Source: Sulfurimonas sp. UBA2011
GTDB taxonomy: Bacteria > Campylobacterota > Campylobacteria > Campylobacterales > Sulfurimonadaceae
Assembly: GCA_002335055.1 (NCBI GenBank)
Contig: DDCH01000010.1
Location: 47,848-111,847, forward strand
Length of the DNA stretch: 64,000 nt
Direction of reading: 5' to 3'
Shown here one piece after another: positions 8,465 to 17,271 of the stretch. The stretch's first letter is position 1. Every line of letters begins with the position of its first letter. The notes beneath the pieces are model-generated. The model had not been told where the DNA came from. It did not search any database and was given only the letters and a program-made list of their open reading frames with translations. Made by a program: the position numbers and the translations under genes.

Positions 8465-9191
8465 CATAGAACTCAAAGAGGGTGCACTGATAATTTCAGA
8501 TGCACACTACTCTTCTTCTCGCCCAGAGCTTTTAGCTCTTATAAAAGATATACATTCTAAAAAAATACTTATATCGCAACTTATATTAATGGGTGATATT
8601 TTTGATGCTCTTTTTAAACAAGTACCTAAAACACAAGATAATAACAAAGAGGTAATAAAACTCTTAAACGAGATAAGTGAAGAGACTGAGCTTATTTACT
8701 TAGAAGGAAATCATGACTTTAATCTTCAAAGTATTTTCTTAAATGCTAAAATAATTGGCCTTAATGAACAACCTATAATCTGTTCATTTAAAGATAAAAG
8801 AGTGGCTTTAGCCCATGGTGACTTCGATATTGGGATCGCTTATAAGATCTATACTTCATTTATCCGAAATAGCTTAATGCTATTTTTATTAAACTTTATA
8901 AACACTCTGACAAACAACTATATACTTAACAAATTAGATACTTACTTAGATAAAAAAGATGACTGTAAAGAGTTTATTGGCTTTGAAACTTATATAAAAA
9001 ATCGTCAATTAGATGTATTTAAATGTGAGTATTTTATAGAGGGGCATTATCATCAAAATATGAGCTTCTCTTATCCCAAATTTAACTATATCAATTTAGC
9101 AGCTTTTGCTTGCAATCAAAGATATTTTACTGTAAAATTAATAAAAGACAATGAACTAAAGATAGACGAAAACGAATATGTGGAGATTTGA
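8454..9191 (+). CDS. LpxH-like metallophosphoesterase
   Basis: A 245-residue calcineurin-type phosphoesterase. The metal-binding motifs are in order: ISDAHYS, MGDIFD, EGNHDF, AHGDFD and EGHYHQN. This matches the UDP-2,3-diacylglucosamine pyrophosphatase (LpxH) class, which makes lipid X for lipid A on the inner face of the membrane. A hydrophobic stretch (NSLMLFLLNFINTL) in the middle would suit membrane association. It overlaps argC and probably shares its transcript. The lipid A role is inferred from family; other phosphoesterase substrates are possible. Confidence 0.8.
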   Translation: MSHNIELKEGALIISDAHYSSSRPELLALIKDIHSKKILISQLILMGDIFDALFKQVPKTQDNNKEVIKLLNEISEETELIYLEGNHDFNLQSIFLNAKIIGLNEQPIICSFKDKRVALAHGDFDIGIAYKIYTSFIRNSLMLFLLNFINTLTNNYILNKLDTYLDKKDDCKEFIGFETYIKNRQLDVFKCEYFIEGHYHQNMSFSYPKFNYINLAAFACNQRYFTVKLIKDNELKIDENEYVEI

Positions 9192-9194
9192 AAG

Positions 9195-9377
9195 ATGGAT
9201 GACAATTCCTTAAAAGTTAGTTCCAATGAGATGGAACTTGTGGATTTTCGTATACTAAAGCAAGAAGAAGACTCAGTGTATGAGGGTATAAATGTTTCTA
9301 AAATAAGAGAAATTATTCGTGTACCACAACTAACTAACTTGCCAGGAACACCGGACTTTATAGAGTGTGACTTTTAG
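9195..9377 (+). pseudogene. CheV/CheW-domain fragment
   Basis: This 60-codon frame reads as the N-terminus of a CheV or CheW coupling protein. ELVDFRILKQEEDSVYEG, then INVSKIREIIRVPQLTNLPGTPDFIE, follows the CheW-domain start up to the point where IFDLRG-VVIPV should come. The frame ends at once (ECDF, stop), and 12 bases later the Mla permease begins. The rest of the CheW domain and any receiver domain are missing. It is a truncation scar, not a working gene, although it keeps an ATG and a GAAAG just before it. Confidence 0.75.
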
Positions 9378-9389
9378 TCAGATACTTCA

Positions 9390-10496
9390 ATGGCTAGTAA
9401 TTTAACTAAAAATATACAAGGTGATAAACTCTCTATAAGTTTTTCAGGAGAGCTTACACTTTATACTATTGCTGCACTTCAAAAAAAGATTGACTCTATT
9501 TCATTTAATGAAGTGAATTTTGTAGTCCTTGATTTACATAAGGTCCTTTATTTAGATACTGCTGCCGCAATTTTAATAGTAAAACTGGAAGAAGACTATA
9601 ATATAAAATCAAAAAAAACCACAATTATATGTTTAAATAAGAAGATACTTTCTACTTTAGAACTTGTTAAAATGCAGAGAATTATTACAAACTTAGAGAC
9701 AAAAATAGATGATACTAAAGATTCATCTTTAGAAAATAATTTTTTCCATAGCTTTCTCTTATTTATGGAGTTTTTTGGAAAACTCTTCTTTACACAACTT
9801 TATTATTTAAAATCATTTGCACACATTCGTTTCAAAGAAATAGCCTTTGAGCTAAATGAGTCTGCTATTAAAGCCTTAGGAATTGTAGCACTGACTAGTT
9901 TTCTTATAGGTTTAGTGGTAGCTTATCAGTCTGCATATCAGTTAAAACTCTATGGGGCAAATATTTTTATAGTTGATATCCTTGGAATATCAATTTTACG
10001 AGAATTAGCACCGCTAATTACAGCGATTGTTATAGCAGGTCGTAGCGGTTCCGCTTTTACAGCCCAAATAGGGGCTATGAAAATTACACAAGAGTTAGAT
10101 GCCATGAAAACTATGGGTTTTGATCCTTTTGTTTTTCTTGTAATGCCAAGAATTATTGCTCTTATGATAGCTATGCCTCTTTTGATATTTGTAGCAGATA
10201 TTCTAGGAATTTTTGGAGGTATGATAGTCTCAGAAATAGACTTAGATATTTCTTATGAACTTTTTTTAGAACGATTTCGTGAGGTAGTTGATATTAAACA
10301 CTTCCTTATAGGGATAATCAAAGGTCCATTTTTTGCATTTTTGATTGCAAGTATAGGAATATATCGTGGTTTAATTGTAAAAAACGATACCCAAAGTATA
10401 GGTTTAAATACTACTAAAAGTGTTGTTGAGTCTATTTTTGCAGTTATAGTTTGTGATGCACTTTTTTCAATTGCATTAACGAACTTAGGAATTTAA
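9390..10496 (+). CDS. mlaE: MlaE-family lipid ABC permease with STAS domain
   Basis: The permease of an MCE/Mla-type system that moves phospholipid between the inner and outer membranes. Residues 1 to about 100 form a STAS-like domain (FVVLDLHKVLYLDTAAAILI). In the classical Mla system this part is a separate protein (MlaB), but here it is fused. Residues from about 120 on are the MlaE permease with its conserved GRSGSAFTAQIGAMKITQELDAMKTMG loop and five or so membrane segments. It lies one base from the ATPase gene. The start chosen is the first ATG after the CheV scar. Confidence 0.88.
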   Translation: MASNLTKNIQGDKLSISFSGELTLYTIAALQKKIDSISFNEVNFVVLDLHKVLYLDTAAAILIVKLEEDYNIKSKKTTIICLNKKILSTLELVKMQRIITNLETKIDDTKDSSLENNFFHSFLLFMEFFGKLFFTQLYYLKSFAHIRFKEIAFELNESAIKALGIVALTSFLIGLVVAYQSAYQLKLYGANIFIVDILGISILRELAPLITAIVIAGRSGSAFTAQIGAMKITQELDAMKTMGFDPFVFLVMPRIIALMIAMPLLIFVADILGIFGGMIVSEIDLDISYELFLERFREVVDIKHFLIGIIKGPFFAFLIASIGIYRGLIVKNDTQSIGLNTTKSVVESIFAVIVCDALFSIALTNLGI

Positions 10497-10497
10497 G

Positions 10498-11223
10498 ATG
10501 AGTATTATAAGTGTAAGAGATCTTCACACCCAGTTTGATGAGAAAATAGTGCACAAGGGTCTTAACTTAGATATAAATGAGGGTGAAATTTATGGGCTTT
10601 TAGGACCTAGTGGATGTGGGAAAACTACACTACTTCGAGAGATGGTTATACTTCAAGAATACTCTAGGGGTAATATTACTATTTTAGATAAAAGTTTAAA
10701 TCATATATCGCAAGTTCATGCACAAAGCTTAAGAAGGGAGTGGGGTGTTCTATTCCAAGCTGGAGCACTGTTTTCTTCCTTAAGTATAGCAGAAAATATA
10801 GCTTTACCTTTAGTAGAATATACCGATTTATCTCTTAGTATGATAAATGAAATAGTAAAATTTAAAATCAATTTAGTAGGTCTTAAAAGTGCTGATGGTT
10901 TATTATACCCATCTCAAATTAGTGGTGGTATGAAGAAAAAAGCAGGTTTAGCTCGTGCTCTGGCTATGGATCCTAAGTTACTTTTTTTAGATGAGCCTAC
11001 GAGTGGACTTGACCCTATTTCCGCACGTGAATTTGATGCACTCATACTAAAGCTAAGAGATATGTTAGGTTTGACAGTAGTAATGGTTTCACATGATTTA
11101 CGCTCTATATATGACACTTTAGATAGAGTGGCTATAATAGATGAGATGAAAATTATTTATGAAGGGACACTCAGTGATGTCAAAACATCAAGTAGTGACT
11201 TTGTGCAAACATTTTTTAAATAA
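10498..11223 (+). CDS. mlaF: MlaF-like ABC ATPase
   Basis: The 241-residue ATPase partner of the upstream permease. The Walker A motif is GPSGCGKTT, the signature is ISGGMKKKAGLARALAMD, the Walker B is LLFLDEPTSGLDP, and the switch His lies in MVSHDL. The ISGGMKKK form of the signature is characteristic of the Mla/Ttg2A branch. It follows the permease by one base and precedes the MCE-domain gene, completing the usual E-F-D order. Confidence 0.93.
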   Translation: MSIISVRDLHTQFDEKIVHKGLNLDINEGEIYGLLGPSGCGKTTLLREMVILQEYSRGNITILDKSLNHISQVHAQSLRREWGVLFQAGALFSSLSIAENIALPLVEYTDLSLSMINEIVKFKINLVGLKSADGLLYPSQISGGMKKKAGLARALAMDPKLLFLDEPTSGLDPISAREFDALILKLRDMLGLTVVMVSHDLRSIYDTLDRVAIIDEMKIIYEGTLSDVKTSSSDFVQTFFK

Positions 11224-11238
11224 GGCAAAAATAAGATA

Positions 11239-12201
11239 ATGAATAATAGAGTAAATTATACAATCGTTGGTATTTTAGTAATTGTTGCTATAAGTTTGAT
11301 GATAGCTTTTGCTTACTGGCTAATAAAACCAGAACTCTCTAATGATGTAAAAAAGTATACTATATATTTTGATGAGTCAGTACTTGGTTTAAAGATAAAT
11401 GCTCCTGTGAAATACAGAGGTATTAGTGTAGGAAAAGTAAAAGTATTAGAAATAAATTCTCATAATTCTGAACAAGTACAAGTAACTATAAGTGTCTTAA
11501 AAACAACACCTATAAAAACTAATACTGTTGCAAAATTAACGGCTCAGGGTATAACTGGCCTCACATATATTAACTTAAGTATGGGTGGACATAATGCAGA
11601 GATACTAGAAGTAACAGAGAATGAAAAATATCCTATTATTAAAACAGTTCCATCATTTTTTGAAAACTTTGAGAAGTCACTTGGAAGTGTATCAACTCAT
11701 TTATCTTCGACCTTAGGTTTAACAGAGGAACTATTAAGTGAAGATAACCAAAAACAGATGTCACAACTATTAAAACATAGTGCCAGTGTGATGTATAAAA
11801 TGGATCTTCTTTTAGATGAGGATACAATTAAGCATATTCACTCAAGTTCAAAAAACCTTGATGAATTTAGTCAAAAACTCAATAAAATGATGCCAGATAT
11901 AGATAATTTTTTACAAAAGAGTACAAAATGGGAAGATAGTATAGCAGAGTCATTTGACTCGATTACTACAAGTTATGTTGGGATTACCGCTTCTATGGAT
12001 GAGATTAAAAGAGCTGTTTCTAGTGGAGAGTTTAATATACAAGATATGGGTGCAGATGTAATTCCAACTATGAATAACACTTTTTTACAGATGCAAGAGT
12101 TAATGATAAGGGTTGAAGGTGCACTAGAACAGTATAATAGTAGTCCTTCAGATATTTTATATAAGAAAGAGACAATTAAAAAAGCTCCAGGGGAGAAATA
12201 A
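11239..12201 (+). CDS. mlaD: MlaD-like MCE-domain protein
   Basis: The MCE protein of the transporter, anchored by one N-terminal membrane segment (about residues 9-30, IVGILVIVAISLMIAFAYWL). The MCE domain follows in the periplasm (IYFDESVLGLKINAPVKYRGISVGKVK, then AKLTAQGITGLTYINL). At 320 residues it is longer than E. coli MlaD (183), with a helical tail that may form a channel or needle as in longer MCE proteins. It ends directly before the lipoprotein gene. Confidence 0.9.
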   Translation: MNNRVNYTIVGILVIVAISLMIAFAYWLIKPELSNDVKKYTIYFDESVLGLKINAPVKYRGISVGKVKVLEINSHNSEQVQVTISVLKTTPIKTNTVAKLTAQGITGLTYINLSMGGHNAEILEVTENEKYPIIKTVPSFFENFEKSLGSVSTHLSSTLGLTEELLSEDNQKQMSQLLKHSASVMYKMDLLLDEDTIKHIHSSSKNLDEFSQKLNKMMPDIDNFLQKSTKWEDSIAESFDSITTSYVGITASMDEIKRAVSSGEFNIQDMGADVIPTMNNTFLQMQELMIRVEGALEQYNSSPSDILYKKETIKKAPGEK

Positions 12202-12795
12202 ATGAAAATAGTATTGATGTTTTTAACACTATTTATGAGTGCTTGTACTGTGACTCAACCGCATATCTCAGAGTATACATTAGCACCTGAGGTAGATGTA
12301 CGTGAGCATATGGCTAAACAATGTAGGCCGAGGTCTTTAAAAGTAGGACAAGTCTTTAGTTCAAATGTATTAATGTCGCAAAAAATGAAGTATATTCAAG
12401 CTGAGTATCAAGAGTCTTCATTTAGTCAGTCAGAGTGGGCAAGAACTCCAAATAAGGCCATAAGTGATGCCCTTGTTAAAAGTATAAGAAGCAGTGCTTT
12501 ATTTGCTAATACTAACACTTACAAGTCAAGAATCAAAACAGACTTACTTTTAGAGACACATGTGGAGAAGTTTATGCAGTACTTTGAACAAGAGAATGAA
12601 AAATCCTATGTTGAAGTTGCACTTACACTTAATCTTCTGAGTACTAAGGATTCTAAGAGTCTTTCTCATGCTACATTTAGTACAAGAGTTGATGCTGAAA
12701 GTGTGGATGCAAAAGGGGGTGTAATAGCCTTAAATAAAGCACTCGAAAGAGTTCTATTAGAGACTAATATTTGGTTAAATGGAGTATGTAAATGA
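12202..12795 (+). CDS. ABC-transport auxiliary lipoprotein (PqiC-like)
   Basis: A 197-residue lipoprotein with a clear signal and lipobox (LTLFMSAC), so Cys15 is probably lipidated. The mature part (EYTLAPEVDV, then the KYIQAEYQESSFSQSEWARTP segment) resembles the ABC_trans_aux family (PqiC, LetA-associated lipoproteins). It begins at the base after mlaD and overlaps the next gene by four bases. It most likely serves as the outer-membrane end of the MCE lipid pathway, in place of MlaA. That role is inferred from context. Confidence 0.75.
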   Translation: MKIVLMFLTLFMSACTVTQPHISEYTLAPEVDVREHMAKQCRPRSLKVGQVFSSNVLMSQKMKYIQAEYQESSFSQSEWARTPNKAISDALVKSIRSSALFANTNTYKSRIKTDLLLETHVEKFMQYFEQENEKSYVEVALTLNLLSTKDSKSLSHATFSTRVDAESVDAKGGVIALNKALERVLLETNIWLNGVCK

Positions 12796-14063
12796 TAAAA
12801 GAAAAAGAGTATGTAAAACGAAGAAGTGCTTTAGTAAAAAAATTAAAAAGACACTCTATCACTATTCTTTTAAGTGCTAAAGCACAGCAACGTTCAAATG
12901 ATACAGAGTATCCATATAGACAAAACAGTAATTTTTATTATATGTGTGGTTTTAAAGAAGATAATGCAGCCTTAGTAATAGTTAAAAAAGACAAAAATAG
13001 TAAAACATATCTTTTTGTTCAAAAAAAAGATGAACTTTTAGAACTTTGGACAGGTAAAAGACTAGGTAAAAAAGAGGCAAAAGCAATTTTTAATGTTGAT
13101 GCAGTTTTTACTATGGACAAGTTTGATAAACAAATAACAGAATTATTTAAAGATAAACTCTCTTTGTATTTTGACTTTACAATGAAAGACGAAAGAGTAG
13201 ACCAACTGAGAGAACTTGGTTCTAACCTACTTTGTCATTATAATATATCTCATAAGGTGGGAGAGCTGCGTTTATGTAAATCAAATGCAGAAATAACACT
13301 TATAAAAAAAGCATTAAGTATAACAAAAGAGGCACATCATCTAGCTATGAGTAAAGCGAAGAATTTAAATAGTGAAGATGAATTACAGGCAGAAATTGAG
13401 TATGTATTTAAAAAAAGAGGTGCTTATAGTGATGCTTATACGAGTATTGTAGCCTGTGGTAATAATGCAAATACACTTCACTATATTAAAAATGATGAAA
13501 AACTCCAAAATAATAAACTGATTTTAATTGATGCCGGCTGTGAGTATGACTATTATGCGAGTGATATTACAAGAACCATTCCCGTAAATGGAAAATTTAC
13601 ACAAGCTCAAAAAGAGTTATATTCAATGATACTCTCTGTTGAAAAAGAAATAATAAGAATGGTAAAAGCTGGAGTTATGAGAACAGATTTGCATACTAAG
13701 TCAGAAGAGCTTTTATGTGAGGGTTTAATCTCGCTGGGTATATTAAAAGGTGATGTGAAAAAACTTATAAAAAAGAAAAAACTCAAAAAATATTATCCAC
13801 ATGGAATAGGGCACTGGATGGGACTTGATGTACATGATACAGGACCATATAAAGATACAAAAGGTAAAGAAATCCCTCTTTTAGCTGGGATGGTTATGAC
13901 TGTTGAACCTGGGATTTATATACCTGAGGATGATACAAGTGTTCCAAAAAGGTTTCGTGGTATCGGGATACGAATCGAAGATGATATTTTAGTTACAAAA
14001 GATGCTTGTGAAAATTTATCAAATGAAATTTTTAAAGAGATAGAAGATATAGAGTCTTTATAA
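12792..14063 (+). CDS. pepP: Xaa-Pro aminopeptidase (aminopeptidase P)
   Basis: A 423-residue metallopeptidase that removes N-terminal residues before proline. The N-terminal AMP_N domain runs to about residue 130 (RQNSNFYYMCGF). The pita-bread catalytic domain has the metal ligands in order: DAGCEYDYYASDITRT (two Asp), HGIGHWMGLDVHD (His), EPGIYI (Glu) and GIRIEDDILV (Glu). The length fits E. coli PepP. It overlaps the lipoprotein gene by four bases and is the last gene of the Mla transcript. There is no obvious functional link to lipid transport. Confidence 0.93.
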   Translation: MIKEKEYVKRRSALVKKLKRHSITILLSAKAQQRSNDTEYPYRQNSNFYYMCGFKEDNAALVIVKKDKNSKTYLFVQKKDELLELWTGKRLGKKEAKAIFNVDAVFTMDKFDKQITELFKDKLSLYFDFTMKDERVDQLRELGSNLLCHYNISHKVGELRLCKSNAEITLIKKALSITKEAHHLAMSKAKNLNSEDELQAEIEYVFKKRGAYSDAYTSIVACGNNANTLHYIKNDEKLQNNKLILIDAGCEYDYYASDITRTIPVNGKFTQAQKELYSMILSVEKEIIRMVKAGVMRTDLHTKSEELLCEGLISLGILKGDVKKLIKKKKLKKYYPHGIGHWMGLDVHDTGPYKDTKGKEIPLLAGMVMTVEPGIYIPEDDTSVPKRFRGIGIRIEDDILVTKDACENLSNEIFKEIEDIESL

Positions 14064-14088
14064 AATTTTGATAGATAAATGGTATAAA

Positions 14089-14142
14089 AAGTGCTTTTAA
14101 TCCTCTAGATTAAGGAGTAGTGTGCAGTTTATCAAAGCACTT
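14089..14142. other. nested hairpins in a convergent gap
   Basis: AAGTGCTTT and AAAGCACTT form a perfect 9-base inverted repeat about 36 bases apart. Its left arm overlaps a second hairpin, TTAATC-CTCTA-GATTAA. The segment lies between the convergent pepP and SUI1 genes. It may act as a two-way transcript end or RNA stabiliser, but no run of T follows on either strand. Confidence 0.4.
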
Positions 14143-14178
14143 AAACTTAGAAATAAGTAGTGTTAAAGTTAAAACCGT

Positions 14179-14523
14179 TTAATGGCCCTTTTTAAAACGA
14201 AAGTTTAAGTCTACTAAAAGAGGACGAAGTTTCTCTTTTAATTCTCCTTGAAATTCCATGAAACCATCCTTATAAATACCACCACATCCTAACTTCTTTT
14301 TGAGTAGTTTAAGTGTTGCACTTGCATCTTCTTTTTCTATCTGAAATTCACCAACAAGAGTAACTATTTTACCCCTGCGTTTTTCTTTAGCAAAGACTAA
14401 AAAGTGTTTTTGTGGTTCTAAGTCTTGTGATGAAATTTTCGTTTTTCTAGTTGATTGCACTTCATTCCAACTATCATCTATATCTGCACCAATAAAAAGA
14501 TCAAGCTTTTTACCTCTACTCAT
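14179..14523 (-). CDS. SUI1/YciH-family translation factor
   Basis: A 114-residue member of the SUI1/eIF1-like family, which can influence start-site choice on the ribosome in bacteria. The SUI1 core is seen in KIVTLVGEFQIEKEDASATLKLLKKKLGCGG, followed by FMEFQGE and the RPLLVDLNFRFKKG end. I place the start at the ATG at 14523, which has GGAAAAG before it and overlaps the DUF1653 stop. A TTG at 14535 would add four residues. It is the last gene of a four-gene minus-strand set. Confidence 0.85.
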   Translation of the reverse strand: MSRGKKLDLFIGADIDDSWNEVQSTRKTKISSQDLEPQKHFLVFAKEKRRGKIVTLVGEFQIEKEDASATLKLLKKKLGCGGIYKDGFMEFQGELKEKLRPLLVDLNFRFKKGH

Positions 14524-14731
14524 TTTCTTTTCCAATATACTTAAATCGTGGAACTTCTACACCATTTACTTCTACTGTCTCATTGAACATTACAAATGGC
14601 CTCACCCATAAACTTTTTTCACCATACATAGTTCTATAGAGGACAAGTGTCTCTTCACTTTCACTATGTGTAACTGTATCAATTACATCATACAGATTAC
14701 CTTTATAGTGCTTATAAATTCCAGTTTTCAT
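14516..14731 (-). CDS. DUF1653 family protein
   Basis: A 71-residue protein with the pattern of DUF1653: KHYKGNLYDVIDTVTHSESEE, then YRTMYGEKSLWVRPFVMFNETV. Members are small beta-barrel-like proteins of unknown function. It is packed between the DUF5718-like gene, which ends one base upstream, and the SUI1 gene, which it overlaps. Confidence 0.82.
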   Translation of the reverse strand: MKTGIYKHYKGNLYDVIDTVTHSESEETLVLYRTMYGEKSLWVRPFVMFNETVEVNGVEVPRFKYIGKENE

Positions 14732-15592
14732 TTAAATAACCTTCTGATGTAGAATACTTATATCTACAGTGGGATATTGTTTTGTATTGAGAGATGTTTG
14801 TATCTCTTTGAAGCTGTAAGTACTATGATTATAAACTACTACAAAAACTTCATCATCAGCTTGTAGGAATGTTTTTTCACCATATTGTGTATAACGAGTT
14901 GCACCTATACTTATAATTGCTTTAGATGGGTGCTTACAAGCTTCTATATACTCACTTAATGGTTCTAGTGGACCAAAATCTTTTTGTGTATTTATCTGGT
15001 TCTTGATCCAAAGTGTGAGTTTCTCATAAAAATAGCTATATCCATCAAGTGCTACATTCTCGCCATAAGCTCTGAGAGTATTATCGCGTTTAAGAAAACT
15101 GCAGATACTAAAGTTATCTAGAACTGAGCCCTCTTTAAAACTATCGATTTCAATAAGTGTAGATGCAAAGCCTTTAGAGTTTTGCCCCCAGTTTTTTTTA
15201 TCGCTAATCTTAGCTGCTCCAGCCACTCTAATAGAACAATCATTATAGGCTCCAAAATGAGTAGGTCTTATACTTTCAATTTCACCATCTTTGTAACTAA
15301 TCTCACATATTAGTCCAACTTCGGGTTCCGTTTGAACATTTACATCATCAGAGGGAAGCTGTATAGTATTTGATGAAAGGGGAAAAGTTGTTAAAATATC
15401 TTTTGGAATTCTTGTTATATCTTTTGTACTTTGTGTGTAAGAGGGGAGATAAAAAGGAAATATCCCTTTTGGTGCAGCTTCGTCTGCCGTAATAATATCT
15501 TTAAAGTCTTCGAGTTCACCAGCTTGCGCTAGGTGAAGTGCGAAGTTTCCAGCAATACCAAGACCTAAATAGTTTTCGTATTTTTCTTGCAT
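14732..15592 (-). CDS. DUF5718-type conserved protein
   Basis: A 286-residue protein that I place in DUF5718 from memory of the start, YLGLGIAGNFALHLAQAGE. This family is found mainly in Campylobacterota. The middle part (TEPEVGLICEISYKDG and later HFGAYNDCSIR) has some likeness to fumarylacetoacetate hydrolase folds, so a metal-dependent hydrolase or lyase is possible. No function is known to me. It lies six bases after the ABC-F gene and directly before DUF1653. Confidence 0.7.
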   Translation of the reverse strand: MQEKYENYLGLGIAGNFALHLAQAGELEDFKDIITADEAAPKGIFPFYLPSYTQSTKDITRIPKDILTTFPLSSNTIQLPSDDVNVQTEPEVGLICEISYKDGEIESIRPTHFGAYNDCSIRVAGAAKISDKKNWGQNSKGFASTLIEIDSFKEGSVLDNFSICSFLKRDNTLRAYGENVALDGYSYFYEKLTLWIKNQINTQKDFGPLEPLSEYIEACKHPSKAIISIGATRYTQYGEKTFLQADDEVFVVVYNHSTYSFKEIQTSLNTKQYPTVDISILHQKVI

Positions 15593-15598
15593 AAATAG

Positions 15599-17203
15599 TT
15601 ATATCTTACCAGCAGCTCTTTGCTCTGCAAACTCTTCATAAGAACCTTTAAAGTCGATAATACTACCATCACTTTGAATCTCGATGATACGCTCAGCAAA
15701 TGCATCAAGTAACTCACGGTCATGTGATACACAAATAACATTTCCTTTAAACTCATGGAGTGCTTCACCAAGTGCAACAATAGCTTCAAGGTCAAGGTGA
15801 TTCGATGGCTCATCGAGAAGTAAAAAGTTACCATTTTCTAGCATAAGTTTACTAAGCATCATACGGTGTTTTTCACCACCTGAGATACTCACAACTGACT
15901 TCTCTTGTTGTTCACCATTAAAGAGCATTCGTCCTAGACAGTTACGGATTTCTGCTATGTCGCGTTTAGGATCATAAGCACGTAACCAGTCATACAGTGT
16001 ACCATCACCATTTATGATGTCGGCTGTATCTTGTGGAAAGTATGAAGGTTCTACTGTTGCTCCAATATTTACTTCACCACTTGCTACTCTAATCTCTTCT
16101 GCTAAAATTTTCATTAGAGTACTTTTACCAGCACCATTTCCACCAATAAGAGCTATTTTCTCACCTGGAACAACTTTAAAACTAATGTCATTAAGTACTT
16201 TATTCTCACCATAAGCATGAAAAATATTTACAACATCTAGTGCCTCATCACCCATAACTCTCTTAGCTTTAAACACGATGCTTGGATCACGACGAGAAGA
16301 GGGTTTGATATCATCAAACTCCATTTTATCAAGTTTTCTTTGACGAGATGTTGCTTGTTTTGCTTTTGACGCATTTGCAGAGAAACGACGAACAAATGCT
16401 TCTAGTTCATCTTTTTCTTTTATCTGTTTAGCTGAGTCTAATTCAAGCTGTTTTGCCATTATATTTGCTGCTAAATACCAGTCGTCATATGTACCAGTAA
16501 ACTCACGAATTTTTTGATAATCTACATCAAGTATATTCGTTACTACTGCGTTTAGGAAGTGTCTATCGTGAGAGATAACTACAAGTGTACCCTCGTGACG
16601 TTTAAGCTGGTTTTCTAACCATGTAATTGTTTCAATATCCTGGTTATTTGTAGGCTCATCGAGAAAGAGTACATCTGGTTTAGGGTATAAAACTTGTGCA
16701 AGTAAAACTTTGAATTTATCGGCACTATCAAGTGTACTCATAAGTTCTTGATGTTTGCCAACAGGGATACCAACATTTTCTAATATTTTACCGATATTAA
16801 CATCGTACTCATATGTTGGGTCTTCTTCAACTGAGATAACTTCAAGCTCTGCTAAACGGTTGTTTACAGCATCATCTTCAAAATCACCATTTGCATAAAG
16901 ATCTTCTTTCTCTTTGATAGCATCATAAAGACGTTTGTTACCAAAAAGAACAGCATCAGCAATAGTAAAAGTTTCAAATGCAAATTGATTTTGACCTAAA
17001 ACACCTACTTTATTTGCTTTAGGGATTACTACCTCGCCATCGTATTCAGTAATTTTTCCACAAAGGATATTAAGAAAGGTTGTTTTACCAGCACCATTTG
17101 CACCGATAAGTCCATATCGTTTGTGACGGTCTAGTTTGAGGTTGATGTCTTGAAATAGAACTCTATTTCCGTAACGCATAAGAAGGTTTTGTACTCTTAC
17201 CAT
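15599..17203 (-). CDS. ABC-F family ATPase (YbiT/EttA type)
   Basis: A 534-residue cytoplasmic ABC-F protein with two ATPase domains and no membrane part. Walker A motifs are GANGAGKTTF and GGNGAGKSTL. Walker B motifs are DVLFLDEPTNNQD and FLLLDEPSNHLDLE. The charged linker between the domains (ANASKAKQATSRQRKLDKME) is the ribosome-contacting arm. Such proteins bind the ribosomal E site and relieve stalled translation. The DEPTNNQD form resembles the YbiT branch. It leads the minus-strand set that ends in the SUI1 gene, which hints at a shared translation theme. Confidence 0.92.
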   Translation of the reverse strand: MVRVQNLLMRYGNRVLFQDINLKLDRHKRYGLIGANGAGKTTFLNILCGKITEYDGEVVIPKANKVGVLGQNQFAFETFTIADAVLFGNKRLYDAIKEKEDLYANGDFEDDAVNNRLAELEVISVEEDPTYEYDVNIGKILENVGIPVGKHQELMSTLDSADKFKVLLAQVLYPKPDVLFLDEPTNNQDIETITWLENQLKRHEGTLVVISHDRHFLNAVVTNILDVDYQKIREFTGTYDDWYLAANIMAKQLELDSAKQIKEKDELEAFVRRFSANASKAKQATSRQRKLDKMEFDDIKPSSRRDPSIVFKAKRVMGDEALDVVNIFHAYGENKVLNDISFKVVPGEKIALIGGNGAGKSTLMKILAEEIRVASGEVNIGATVEPSYFPQDTADIINGDGTLYDWLRAYDPKRDIAEIRNCLGRMLFNGEQQEKSVVSISGGEKHRMMLSKLMLENGNFLLLDEPSNHLDLEAIVALGEALHEFKGNVICVSHDRELLDAFAERIIEIQSDGSIIDFKGSYEEFAEQRAAGKI

Positions 17204-17271
17204 GATTATTGCTCACTTAGGTATATTTTAATTTCGCGATTATACCCAAGTGTTGTTTAAAAGATGTTGAT

